Assembly: GCA_028455995.1 (NCBI GenBank)
Contig: JABELC010000002.1
Location: 124,001 to 188,000, forward strand
Reading direction: 5' to 3'
DNA from: Scleromitrula shiraiana
Taxonomy: Eukaryota; Ascomycota; Leotiomycetes; Helotiales; Sclerotiniaceae
DNA length: 64,000 nucleotides
Shown here piece after piece: positions 52,686 to 63,647 of the stretch (position 1 is its first letter; each line of letters starts with the position of its first letter). The notes beneath the pieces are model-generated. The model ran no database searches. It was not told the DNA's origin and saw only the letters and a program-made list of their open reading frames with translations. A program made the position numbers and the translations under genes.

Positions 52686-54705
52686 ATGGCTCAAGGCGAG
52701 AAACATACGCTCGACGAAAGTACCATACACGTGACATCCGTATCTCAAACAACCGGCGGCCACGCAGTTCTCGACCATGAGGCCGATACCGATGAACAGA
52801 TCCTACGCGCATTAGGATATAAACAGGAATTCAAACGGGAATTATCTATCTGGTCTTCCTTCAGTGTTTCATTCTCAGTATTAGGTCTACTACCATCGGT
52901 CGCCTCAACGCTTAACTATAATCTCGCATATAGTGGTACTGCGGGATCTGTATGGGGATGGCTAGTTGCTGCGTCGCTGATTCAGTTTACGGCGCTTGCT
53001 ATGGCGGAGCTTTGCTCTTCTATGCCGACGGCGGGTGGTTCGTATTATGCTTCTGCTGTGTTGGCGCCGGATGGGTATGGACCTTTGTGTGCATGGGTGA
53101 GTTGATATATATCATATTATTGTTCATGACGAGATCTAATATGAGTAGATTACAGGATGGAGTAATTTACTCGGTATGATTACCGCACCTTGTTCTGTCA
53201 ACTACGCGTTAGCAGCTATGATATTGACGGCTGCTCAAATTGCTCATCCTGAGTATGTTCTTGAGAATTATCATATCTATCTTGTTCTATTGCTGTTACT
53301 TATCATTCAGGGTCTTCTTACTATGAGAAGCACTCGGTTTATCGGACGGATCAATTCATTCGGCACGGTTGTGAATGTAATTGTAATTTTCATCTTCATA
53401 GTCTGGATGCCTGCTGGGTCGATCAATGAGCCGAAAACCAATTCAAATAGTGAAGTGTGGACTTCGGCTGGAATTGTTAATGGAACAGAATGGCCGACTG
53501 GGTTTTCGTTTTTAATGGGATTTCTTTCTGTCCTTGTAAGTTCAACCCCAGCTACATTATTAAACCAAAACCCAGGTATACGGATTAGATTTTTAACAAA
53601 TGTATACTCAAGTGGACAATGTCCGGATATGATGCGCCATTTCATCTAACCGAAGAATGCTCAAACGCCAATATCGCGGGTCCCAGAGCAATTGTTATGA
53701 CTGCACAAATGGGATTATATCTCGGCTGGGCAATCATTCTCGTGATTGCATATACAGTGAAGAATGTTGAAGATGTAATTGCAGGTCCATACGGACAGCC
53801 GATGGTACTCGAAAGAGAAACTTCGAGTTATAGGAGCTGTGCTAACATAGTACTAGGGAAGCTTATGCTTGCAAGTTCTTGGTCCGAAAGCTGGACTAGC
53901 CATGTTTTCCCTAAACATTTTTGCCCAATTCTTCGTTGGTGCCGGGTAAGCTTCTCCATCCAGCGTCAAATTCAAATCAAAATTCGTGGTTCACAAGTTC
54001 CTTCACCAACACTAACTCCCCACTTTACTCCAGCTGTACAATCGTCTCCTCACGCATCGTATACGCCTACTCCCGCGACGGCGCTGTTCCCGGCTCTCGC
54101 TGGCTCAAAAAAGTATCCCCCCACACCCAAACTCCCGTCTACGCAGCCTGGTTCGTCTTGATCATAGCGGCTCTTCTTGCACTATTGATGTTTGCGAGTC
54201 CGGTGGCTATTGGGGCGGTCTTTAGTCTGGGGGCTATTGCACAGTACATTGCTTTTATCTTCCCGATTGCGTTGAAATTGTTTTGTGCTAGGGATAAATT
54301 TCGACCAGGTTTGTTGTTTCTTCTATTAACTTGTCCTTCGATTTTTATTCGTTTGGCCTGTTATTTTATGAAGGTTTGGGGCTAATTATATATATAGGTC
54401 CTTGGAATCTGGGTCGCTTCTCAAAACCAATTGGTTTTGTAGCCGTCTCTTGGGTTGTTTTGATGATACCAATTTTATGTTTCCCAGCTGTAAGAGGGAA
54501 AGATTTGACTGATATAACTATGAATTATACGTGTTTGATTTATGGAGGGACAATGTCGTTGGCTATGTTGTGGTATGCTATTGATGCTAGGAAGTGGTTT
54601 AAGGGGCCCAAGATTAATGTTGAACATATTATTCATGAGCCGATGGTAGGAAAGGAGAAGGAAGGCGGGGGTGAGAGTAGTGGGGTGGTGCAGAAAGATG
54701 GTTGA
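52686..54705 (+). CDS. GABA/amino-acid permease of the APC family (Uga4-like)
   Basis: Six exons: 52686-53096, 53149-53535, 53613-53804, 53857-53945, 54034-54308 and 54398-54705, all in phase, giving 553 residues. These are 12-helix plasma- or vacuolar-membrane transporters that take up GABA, choline or amino acids. Visible family features: LGYKQEFKRELSIWSSFSVS before helix 1; LCSSMPTAGGSYY (helix 3 region); WITGWSNLLGMITAPCS; the long VIAGPYGQPM|GSLCLQVLG segment; and FSLNIFAQFFVGAGC then SRIVYAYSRDGAVPGSRWLKKV, the APC substrate-side loop. The third intron uses an unusual GTACTC donor, but the joined protein is continuous with the family, so I keep it. The N- and C-terminal tails are hydrophilic. 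It stands next to a decayed HSP70-like gene with no shared function. Substrate cannot be assigned from sequence. Confidence 0.88.
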
Positions 54706-55322
54706 TTGGTTTGATTGGGGATTGTAGGAAATGAATGATCTATGGAATTGGAATGCGATCGTGGACAAATGGATTTCTCTGAAGCTAAACTATATTTATA
54801 ACTTTATATCCAGCACTGATCATTTTCGACACAAAAGTTTCGACAGACAGAATTTGGCGTAATAGTTAAAATAAATTGGAATATTCAAAGTCAATTAAAT
54901 ACGCATTTTAGTTCTCAGCCCGACGAGATAGTACTATCATACAATGTGATACGCACGAACACAGCGATTAACTATAGAATTTCTTAACATCTAATTGAGA
55001 ATTCTCAGCTGTATATTTGAATCTCTATTCAACTACTATAGATATCAAAAGGCACGCGACCTAAAAGATAAGGCAATATCTATATTTCAGATAGATATTC
55101 AAATTTGATCAGACATCCACGGATTAGAAAATGCATTAGCTCGCTCGACCTGTGGCGTGGTAATACTTCGCTTCAGACCTCGAGCTAATTCTTATCGTGA
55201 TAATTTTTGTGATCTCGCCCCGCTATGCGCCACACAAGGCTTCATAGCCTTGCAAACTTTCATCTACTCAGCAATAATAGAACGATAAATCAAACACCCC
55301 AAATACTTAAACATATATTAAA
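54706..55322. other. Intergenic between permease and RRN11
   Basis: 617 bases in tandem orientation (both genes on the plus strand). Nothing beyond ordinary AT-rich promoter sequence. A GATCTCGCCCCGCTATGCGCCA stretch lies near 55211. Confidence 0.5.
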
Positions 55323-56753
55323 ATGACACTCTTCACTCTTCCCATTGCTAAACATCAATATACTTCATTATCTACAACAACTCCACGCGTTCATTTTGCC
55401 CCTCTCCCTCTTCGTCCATCTCAATCCCAGAAACGTAAACGCGACGACTTGGACGATGATTCTGATCACGATAGTACCGACCGCAATAATGGAGAATCCT
55501 CAGCGCAATACACGAACCCGTTGAGTTTAACGCCCGCAGAGGTCGTGCAATATCGTTTGGCGGGATTGGATCTCGATAAGGAATTACCGACGGATGTGAA
55601 AGGCTGGCCGCATAGAGGGATACCTGATAAAGATGTTCTCGGCTTGACAACTTCCGAGAGTCCAGATGAAGATGAGGATGAAGATGGGATGGATAGGAAG
55701 ACGCGGAGAGATAGAATGAGAAGGGAGAAGGAGGAGAATAAAACGGGAAAATCAAAATTGAGACTTAAACATCTAGGGGTATTGATAGCGATAATGATGA
55801 GATGCTTAGAACAGGGGGATATTCAAAGAGCGGGGAGAGCGTGGGGCATGCTTTTGAGGGCGCAAATTGGGGGACATGCGGTGGATTTAAGAGGTAGCGG
55901 ATATTGGGGGATTGGGGCAGAGGTGCTGGTCAGGGCGAAAGGGGATGCAAATGTGGAGAATGAAGGCGAAGAACAAGGAGGGAATGACGATGCGAAGAAT
56001 AATCGATGGGGCACAAAAGAAGGATTACTAAAAGTTAAGGATTATTACGAGCGATTGATACTCCAATATCCATATAAACGACAATTCCACCATGCCTCGA
56101 TCACAGCACTAGATTTCTGGCCCGCGATGCTCGGCTGCGAAATATACGGTATACAATATGAATGGAAAGAAGGATTGCAAAAGACAAGCGCGGAGGCAGA
56201 ACGAGATGAGGAAGGTGATATTAGTGGGAGTGATCTTAGTGATTTCGAAGAGGAAGAAGATGAGGGAGACGGAGGCTATTCCGCCCATCAAAGACGACAA
56301 GAGAGGTTACGCAAAAAGAAAGCAGAGAACAGATGGGAGGAAAGAGATAAATTGAGAAAGACAACACTGGCGGCTATGGAACAAGTTGCGGCTAGGATGG
56401 ATGAGTTGATGGCTTCGCCGCCTTATTCAGATAGTGTAGTTTTGGTCAGATTGAGGGGTATGGTGGCTTTGTTTATAGGCGATTTGAATGTTCCCGAGAA
56501 ATGGGTCGGAGATGAGGGTGCAGAAGATGAAAGGGTGAATTCCAGGCTGAGGAGTCAAGAGGCAGATAGAAGGTTCTTAAGGAGACAGAGGGATGCGGAA
56601 TTGAGGAGGGGGAAGGAGAAACGTGGAGAGGAGAAGGCTCGGGCAAAGAAGCTTTTTGAGAGAATTGGGTTGGATGATTATGTTGTTGGCGTTGGTTCTA
56701 TTAAGGAAGACATTGAGGAGGAGGATCTTTATGGATATGATGAAGATAGTTGA
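55323..56753 (+). CDS. RRN11: Rrn11-like RNA polymerase I core factor subunit
   Basis: A single exon of 476 residues. Rrn11, with Rrn6 and Rrn7, forms the core factor that places RNA polymerase I on the rDNA promoter in the nucleolus. The Pfam-type core (RNA polymerase I specific initiation factor, the TAF1A/Rrn11 group) is visible at about 150-300: HLGVLIAIMMRCLEQGDIQR, AGRAWGMLLRAQIGGHAVDLRG, YWGIGAEVLVR, then KVKDYYERLILQYPY and FWPAMLGCEIYGIQYEW. A SPPYSDSVVLVRLRGMVALFIGDL block follows. N-terminal and mid-protein acidic tracts (DLDDDSDHDS, DEDEDEDGMD, SDFEEEEDEGD) and a long Arg/Lys/Glu-rich coiled-coil-like end (RRFLRRQRDAELRRG) are typical of nucleolar proteins. The start matches the first ATG after an AT-rich leader. 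Confidence 0.78.
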   Translation: MTLFTLPIAKHQYTSLSTTTPRVHFAPLPLRPSQSQKRKRDDLDDDSDHDSTDRNNGESSAQYTNPLSLTPAEVVQYRLAGLDLDKELPTDVKGWPHRGIPDKDVLGLTTSESPDEDEDEDGMDRKTRRDRMRREKEENKTGKSKLRLKHLGVLIAIMMRCLEQGDIQRAGRAWGMLLRAQIGGHAVDLRGSGYWGIGAEVLVRAKGDANVENEGEEQGGNDDAKNNRWGTKEGLLKVKDYYERLILQYPYKRQFHHASITALDFWPAMLGCEIYGIQYEWKEGLQKTSAEAERDEEGDISGSDLSDFEEEEDEGDGGYSAHQRRQERLRKKKAENRWEERDKLRKTTLAAMEQVAARMDELMASPPYSDSVVLVRLRGMVALFIGDLNVPEKWVGDEGAEDERVNSRLRSQEADRRFLRRQRDAELRRGKEKRGEEKARAKKLFERIGLDDYVVGVGSIKEDIEEEDLYGYDEDS

Positions 56754-58790
56754 ATTTTGTCACCATGAAGAGGTGGTAGGAGTTCTTGGAGTTTCAATTG
56801 ATACCAATTTGTATTCACCATTTCACAGTTTATATTTTCTATTAATAAATCTAATCATTCACCAGTCATTTTGGAACATTCGACCTGTGAGCTCATTCCT
56901 GTCACATGTAAAAATCGCATTTCTTATCACGCATGCCCTTCTCGTTACTCATAGGTATTGTGATGTAATAATTCCATCGAAGATTCCGAACGCATAGACA
57001 CAATCTATCATGATGTATGTTTAAAGATATCTCAAGATGCAAGATCAACCAACAACACATATATTAACCATCGTGCACACTCAAGCAGGTCCCAAAGAGC
57101 TAAACCATGCATATCGGTATCCGTATCGGTACGATAACTGAAGCTATCGAAAAGACAGTGTGATATCGTACAGGACTCAAAGCTGCTCTGTTGTGTCTTC
57201 GAATCCCAACCACGATTAAGAAACATACATGATATGATGAATGCCAGATCGTACGTGCGTATATGTATGTGTGCGGAGAACCCGCATTCAATTTTTTTTT
57301 TCTCGGAATTCCCGATACATATCGAATTGACTCGTTTCTGCCTGTCTGCACCAAAGCAATAATATTGATAATTGGATGCATCATCTTTCATGCATTGCAT
57401 CAATAGCCTAAGCGTAAGAAGATCATTTTCTTTTCCACCTTTCTCCGATTTCTTCAATGTTCTTTTTCTTTACATTCGGGTTCGGGCGATACATTTATTC
57501 TATTCTAATAATAGAACTTGGACACTAAAGTTGTTCTCTAGAAGATCTTCACGTGAGATAGGAAGAACCTAGCCCACTTAGTTGAAGCTATTTGAGGCTA
57601 CTTACGTTAAATAAATGAAAATCTCTACGATGTAGTATGCTCTGAGCCTCTAAGCTTTTCACATGTGCTTGGAAATAGTTCGATATATTTAGTGCCCAGC
57701 CATTCACTCGGGAAGCACCGAGGCACTGTACTACGAGTGCTAAAACGCTGTGCATCATAAGCCACATCAAACGAAATAGACATGATCTTGTACACCACCA
57801 GCAGTATTTGGTTTTGGGAATATGGGTGTTATCTTGAATAGTGAATATAGAGAAGAATTAAGAAAATATTCGGAACGTTGTTGTATTCCACCGAATTAGT
57901 TTCTCTTGGTTACTCTTTTGGTATATTACGGCCTATCGGAACATACACTTTAATAAGTTCATCCAATTATTTGATTCCTTTCAGGGTTCTCCACAATGAG
58001 TAACGATGTTCCCGACGATGATGTTGTTGATGCGGTGTAAACGAGAAATTGTTCGTATTTATGAAGGGGCTGAAAACCAATTGAGGATCTTCCGAGAACT
58101 CGGACCTGATTCCTCCTGTCTAATCTTGATGGAGTTTAGATGCAACTTGGCATAACATCATTTTCCCCAATAATTTCTATATTCAGGGTCCCATACTTTT
58201 TGTACCTTGCTTGATTTTTCCTTGTGGCATACTCACCGAGCTCAAGGCAGGTATGGTTGTACCGCTACTGCCGGTAAGCAAAAAGATTTACCGGAGAAAT
58301 CATGATGGTTGGTTGATATTTGGAAAGAGTGACTTGATTGGTAGAACTAATCAATCTCTGTGATGTAATCCGCAACGTCACCTGCACCTGCACCTGCACC
58401 CGCCACCTTTACCCTCCATTGAAAAAAGATGATCTGATTTATGTGCATCATCTCGAAGGTTCAGTTGAATTCTGAGGTATAAGTATAGCTGCCTGCGTTT
58501 AGAATTTCGTAGAAGTCAAATCAAGCTTCATTCAAAAACACTCATCCAAACTTCAGATATTCTACATTCAAACGAATATCAGAAATAGTCTTTGGTACAG
58601 CCTACCTTCAGATATCCTTCCAGTACATTCGAACGAATATCAGAAATAGTTTTTGGTACAGCCTACCTTCGTATAGCACACCCCAGCACAGCCTACCAAC
58701 TCAGATCAGTTGTACATATATACCTGATAGACCATCGACATCTACACTAAGATATTTCTTTCCACAACCTCAAAACAAATCAACATCAAG
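56754..58790. other. 2-kb intergenic region upstream of the DUF7907 gene
   Basis: No supportable gene. Minus-strand frames at 57032-57457 and 57588-57770 have no motif. A CACCTG run lies at about 58379-58397. A duplicated segment (58551-58670) sits just upstream of the next gene and is described separately. Confidence 0.5.
58551..58670 (+). repeat. Tandem duplication of about 60 bp upstream of the secreted protein
   Basis: A 46-base stretch (ACATTCAAACGAATATCAGA and onward to CCTACCTTC) at 58564-58609 recurs at 58625-58670 with two base differences. The leading CTTCAGATAT is also repeated (58551 and 58606), so the period is about 55-61 bases. It ends 120 bases before the start codon, in the likely promoter or 5' leader. 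Confidence 0.9.
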
Positions 58791-59486
58791 ATGTTATTCT
58801 CAACATCCAACTTCCTAAGCACTCTTGCTCTCATTATACCTCTCGCCTCGACAGCACCACTCACAGCGAGACAAAATCCCTCATATCCACCATATTCCAC
58901 CTCCAGAAACTTCAAGCTCGTCGCAAATGTCACATCTGGCGACCTAGCAATCAACAATTTCGTATTTGAATCATATCATATCGGGGCCGGCACCGCATAT
59001 GCGGTCCTCGCGGAAAACACCACCGAAGCCAATCCCCGCATTTTTTACGTCAATGGCACAGCCACACAACTCCGATACGGCCAAACATCCACATTGAGCG
59101 ATGCCGGCTCGGGAAATAGTTCCTTCCCGGAAACTATCCAAATCAACCCTCCAGATCCCATTATCTCGGCCAACAATCATTCAACGGTCTATATTAAGGC
59201 CGGTGCTGGACAACCTTATGTTGGCTTGACTACATTCCCTGATCCGATCATTCAATTACATGGATATCAAGGCGAGACTTTCTATGCTTGTAACAACACT
59301 TTGCAATATGGACCAGCTATTCAATTGTTCTACAGAGGGTATACACAGGAGACTCCAGCTGGATGCTCAAATGTTGCTCTGTTACCGCAATGTTCGGAGG
59401 GTAGTGGTGCTGCGGATCCATTTGCAAATGATATCAGTTGTTATGATGACGTTGCTTCGATCGATTGGAGTGTTTATAGTGCATAG
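58791..59486 (+). CDS. Secreted protein, DUF7907-type
   Basis: A single exon of 231 residues. The first 20 residues are a clear signal peptide (LSTLALIIPLASTA), followed by a short PLTARQ segment that may be a pro-region. The mature domain has the recurrent fungal pattern RNFKLVANVTSGD, then ESYHIGAGTAYAVL, IFYVNGTA, GAGQPYVGLTTFPDPI, LHGYQGETFYACNNTLQYG and PAIQLFYRG, then AGCSNVALLPQCSEG. I recall this as the domain labelled DUF7907, found in small secreted proteins of plant-associated ascomycetes; function unknown. There are four cysteines (two likely disulfides) and about seven N-glycosylation sequons (NVT, NTT, NGT, NSS, NHS, NNT). It is likely extracellular or wall-associated. Confidence 0.82.
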   Translation: MLFSTSNFLSTLALIIPLASTAPLTARQNPSYPPYSTSRNFKLVANVTSGDLAINNFVFESYHIGAGTAYAVLAENTTEANPRIFYVNGTATQLRYGQTSTLSDAGSGNSSFPETIQINPPDPIISANNHSTVYIKAGAGQPYVGLTTFPDPIIQLHGYQGETFYACNNTLQYGPAIQLFYRGYTQETPAGCSNVALLPQCSEGSGAADPFANDISCYDDVASIDWSVYSA

Positions 59487-59750
59487 GTTATTGTCTTTCA
59501 GTTTGGGTTACAGGTTAGAACGGGAATGGGTTTGGCATTGTGCAAAGATACACTCATTTATGATTAATGACGAAATGGCATGGGATTGGTGTTCAGGTTG
59601 GGCAATCATGAATATATAATGATAAACAATAATGATAAAATTTACATATGATATACCCTTCCAGTGCAGATGATACTATTAAAAGCCCTTTATTCCAGGA
59701 CGTCGATTTATATATTGTTGCTGCTTGTAGAATTGATAGAAGCGTAAACA
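59487..59750. other. Short intergenic, tail-to-tail
   Basis: The 3' region of the secreted gene and the 3' end of the decayed 2EXR gene face each other. Nothing notable. Confidence 0.5.
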
Positions 59751-60600
59751 TCAAACCAGACGTTCCCTATCGTCATCCTCGTATACCCCCTCGAACATGG
59801 AGTCTGATCCAAAATAGATATTGTGCAGCTCCTCTTCATGAATATCAAAACCATTATGATTCAATACCTTGTAACGTCGCTCACCTGAAGGTCCTCCATC
59901 ATGTTCTAATAGACAGCCAAACTTTAAAGTGTTCACCTTCCAACCTGCACCATCGATTTGAGAATATCTTTGGAAACCTTTGTTTCGTTCTCCCATACAA
60001 CTGTGGATGCTCGGGATGGAATTGGCGAAAGCTTTGCGTAGTATTTTTCCATAGCCATAGACCTCGCGGGTTGCGTGCGTGTGTAGAAACTCTACGAAAT
60101 CTGAATCGATATCGACTAACATAAATTTAGTCGGATCTTGGACTCTCCATGATGTGTCGTCGTGGACGAAGGTGAGATTTTGCAATACTGGGCAACAGGT
60201 TTGAATGTGCGGGAAAAACACGTCAATTGGCAAACGCAAGTCACGGCTTATTATTAGGTGCTTGATTCTAGCAAGTCCAAATAGCTTTCCAATTATCACT
60301 TCGGGGGATTATCCAGCATGAGCGATCTGAAATGATTCTTTGCAAACCAGAAAGAGAGGAGAGTATCTTTTATGTTCATATTCAGGGAGAACAATTTGGG
60401 CATCAGGAAGAACCATTTCCCCAGATCTCCTTACGAAGTTCACGGGGTAATTTAGTGAACAAACGAAATGCAGGCTTAATAAGTATACTGCCATTATCAG
60501 AATCTACCTCCTCATAAGATTGTTTTTGATGTGAGGTGGAGGGCCTATTCAATGGCCAATCCGACCGAACAGCCTTGCAAAGGGTATTGAATTTGGGAAG
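59751..60600 (-). pseudogene. 2EXR-domain gene, frameshifted and interrupted
   Basis: The minus strand reads FRLFTKLPRELRKEIWG (about 60460-60410), the start of a 2EXR domain (F-x-LP-E-R-x-IW). A shift of frame follows, then EMVLPDAQIVLPEYEHKRYS, PLFLVCKESFQIAHAG and a TAA (60309). The next segment continues to the natural end at 59751: GKLFGLARIKHLIISRD, FPHIQTCCPVLQNLTFVHDD, FGSDSMFEGVYEDDDRERLV. 2EXR proteins are common, mostly uncharacterised in filamentous fungi, with a helical LP-E-R motif followed by CRESR. The CRES motif is here CKESF. One frameshift plus one stop make it look non-functional; no plausible introns bridge them. The frame upstream is continuous with the orphan gene across its TGA at 60613-60615. 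Confidence 0.6.
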
Positions 60601-60612
60601 AAATACATTATT

Positions 60613-61215
60613 TCAACTTTTCATGAATTCTTCCGGCATTTCAAAGGTTTTGAGTTGTGAATCATTGGGTGGTAGTGATAGCGATTTTAGTAATAGTGAT
60701 TCATAGAGCATTTCCGAGGCACTATTGACATGCTCAAACCACGCTTCCAGCTCATCTAATGTTTCACAAAGCAGGCAATCGAGACTCGCTAGGATCAAAA
60801 TATCTTTCTCATTTTGGATGAACAGATCTTCCGAATTGAGTATTTTGGTATTGAGAGACAATTTATATATTACACCACGGTGTTCAGCCCCAATAACTGT
60901 CGAGTCATCTACGTGCCTCCTGAGGTAATACATGAGTTCGTTGGCAAGAATATCGCGATATGGCAAAGAAATCTCATGGTAATGTGAGATACACCGTGTA
61001 ATCTGACCTAGGTAATCGCATTGACGATCAAGATTGTCATCTTTTACCGTTTTGTTAGCGCGGGTTCCTTTAATAGCAGAGATATGCTAAGGTTACTAAC
61101 TTGTATTCCGTACTTCTTCTAGGTTTGCGGGATTAGTACCATTAAATTCGGCAAAAAGTGACCCAAACGATGCAACCTCTTCTACTGTGAAGGAATTTCT
61201 GAGTTTGAACCGCAT
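60613..61215 (-). CDS. Orphan two-exon gene, unknown function
   Basis: Exons 61215-61101 and 61040-60613 join in phase to 180 residues. The intron has a GTTAGT donor, a CGCTAACAA branch site and an AAAG acceptor. The product begins MRFKLRNSFTVEEVASFGSL, is mostly helical in character (LDCLLCETLDELEAWFEHV, SEMLYESLLLKSLSLPP) and has no signal peptide or membrane segment. I do not recognise the family. The downstream 2EXR-like sequence is in the same frame after its stop, so the two may once have been one longer protein. Alternatively it is a small, possibly lineage-specific protein. Expression is unknown. Confidence 0.4.
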
Positions 61216-62029
61216 CGTGTAGAGTTTGCGTGTTACTTTACCCCCAGGGCGATTATGAAAACTTTGAAGTTAATATTAAGTCGGTGTCGATGACCGCGAG
61301 CCAAACCAAATTTGAACAGTCACATGGATAGCACAAGCTCCTGCATGCACTTGTTCCTTAATTCCGAAATTAAATTTTCTATATACAGAGGTTTTACATT
61401 TTGATGTACATTTGCGTGAAATTATTCTTTAGCGTTGACTTTAATTTTCCTCAGGCCAATTAGCTGATATAACACAACAAGATATTTCTAATGGGCCCCA
61501 ATCTTCCAACTACGATAGCCAGTGAGATATTTTAGATACAGCCAAATTCTTTTATTCTTGGTCTGGCAAAAAAGTACCTCCGACGTCATGAGCGGCGAAT
61601 CATAGCCGATGAGTGATGTCCTTCCTATAGATTGTACGCTTGGAAAGGAGCGCTAATCGTCGCTAGAGGCAGAACGATATTTCGTGGAGGTCGACGTGAG
61701 TGAATGCCGCCGACGCATGAATATTTGAAGACTCCTAATCTAACCCAAATGATGTGATTGGAATTGGAAACACCGGTAAGGTCATTTTGATGTTAGATGT
61801 CGTATGTCTTGCTCGCTTGACTACCAATCGCTCTAAGTTAATGAAACGAAAGCGCCTAAGTAATGATGGGCCGGAGAGAACTGCGCGATAGGCAGACTCG
61901 AAACAAATCCCTTCCCTTAGACGCATTTTTTTATATGTAATACACGACTCCCGACGATTGGGAAAGGTCACGATTTCAAGCCGGCACGTGGGTTATTAAG
62001 ATAATGATTTCCCTCATTCCATCTCCTTT
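61216..62029. other. Intergenic upstream of the orphan gene
   Basis: About 800 bases with no confident gene. The minus-strand frame at 61735-61971 has no known motif. Confidence 0.45.
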
Positions 62030-63647
62030 CTAGGTAGAATTCGAATTATCTGCACAACTGAAACTTGATCCACCTGCAGAGCCGTATGAATCGATAATTG
62101 CGACAATCGAGCCGTATGTACCTGCAACCATCAAGAACATACCAATGACAATGACGAAAATACTCCAAGCGGCCATAAACATCCATCTAGGTGTTCTTTG
62201 AGTCTTACCTTGACTCCAGTTATCGTAAAGCCACATGATACCGAAAGGTTGGAAATTGAAAAAGGTACCAAAAAGGGCACCGATAAGGGATATTAAACCA
62301 CCGAATATCGGGATCGCGCTGGCAATGACGTAGGCGCAGGTAATGACTGTTCCAGTACATGAAAGCCAGACAATCCAATGAGTCTTGGAGTTAGAGGTGA
62401 GATGCTTGGATCCACGAAGGAGACGCATGAACAAGAATTTGGCTGGAAGCTATAAAAGTATTAGACAAGGAAGTGAGACTAAGATTGTAACCTTTACTTA
62501 CATGTGAGAGTAAGATGGTGCTGACCAAGAGACCAGGAAGAGCAAGACCGTAGCACACTTTCTTCATAGTATCACCCGCGGAGCCGAGGGCAGGCGACGC
62601 GACGTACGATCCGCAAAAGTAGTAGACAACAGTTCCAATCGCAATGTAGACAGCCGTAATGAATCCCTGACTGATAAACACCGAACGAGAATAGCCCCTT
62701 GGATTGCGCATCTCAGAGTTGATGTTGAAGTAGCCGGGTGTTCCAGCATATGCGAAAACTAGCGAAGAGCAGGCAGATATAGCATCAGTGAACGATGGAG
62801 AACCGAAGAATTTGAAATCGGACTTGTAAGGACCTGTTGTAATAGGGGCGTCGACAGGTTTTCCTTGAACACCAACGGCAACTGTGAGGGTGAGAACTTT
62901 CACGTGTTAGATAATTCTGTCAGCACAATGAGCGATGGCTAACTTACTAGCAGTAAGAATACCAAAAACTCCAATCCATGCCAACCACGTGATTTTACCA
63001 AGGGTCTGAATACTGGAAAGGAGGAATGCGGTTATAGCAGCAACGACTACAAATACATTGGTGCAGATAGCGTGGGTCGATAACGAGTTCAAAGCAATCG
63101 AGACACTGAGCATACCAGAAGCAGAGACGAAAACCCAGACTATTTCAATGAGTCAGAATCAAGTATATTTATCTGGAGGATAGAACATGACCCACAAAGG
63201 AAGAATGCAGCACCAATAAGCTCGCGAGCAACATTTCCGAAGATCATAGCACCGACATCCTCAATACCATAAACTTCAGGATGTCGTCGTTTGAAAACTC
63301 CGATCATATACTGTGACCACCCCGTGATGGTTGCCATTGCGATAATACAGATGATACCTGGAATCATACCCAATGCGTCAAAAACTGATGGGATTGAGAG
63401 CACACCAAGACCAAGATTGGTCTTGAGCATAAGAATAGTCGTGCCCAATCGTCCAACCTGGTGATCATCAGTAAATATGCATTTTCATAGTAGTTCCTAT
63501 ACATACGGCTCGATAATTTGGCCCATCTTCATTGATTTCACCAAAGACCGCATCGTGATTCACACCAAGATTTGATTCATCTTGATGGCTTGTCTTGTCA
63601 TCAGCCATCATTCCAGCCTGATGAGAGGATCGAAATTCGTCGTTCAT
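62030..63647 (-). CDS. Neutral amino-acid transporter, AAAP family (Mtr-like)
   Basis: Five exons on the minus strand: 63647-63507, 63457-63196, 63139-62948, 62896-62502 and 62449-62030, in phase, giving 469 residues, the length of Neurospora Mtr. These proteins import neutral and aromatic amino acids through the plasma membrane with H+. The N-terminal 45 residues are hydrophilic and acidic. Helix 1 has the family pattern LMLKTNLGLGVLSIPSVFDALG. Further features are GWSQYMIGVFKRRHPEVYGIEDVG, SLVFAYAGTPGYFNINSEMRNP (conserved helix 6 region) and LPAKFLFMRLLRGSKHL, then PIFGGLISLIGALFGTFFNFQPFG near the end. About 10-11 membrane helices. The start at 63647 is the first ATG of the frame; an upstream TAG/GACAACC acceptor-like site could mark a 5' UTR intron. 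The second intron uses a GTGGGT donor. Confidence 0.9.
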
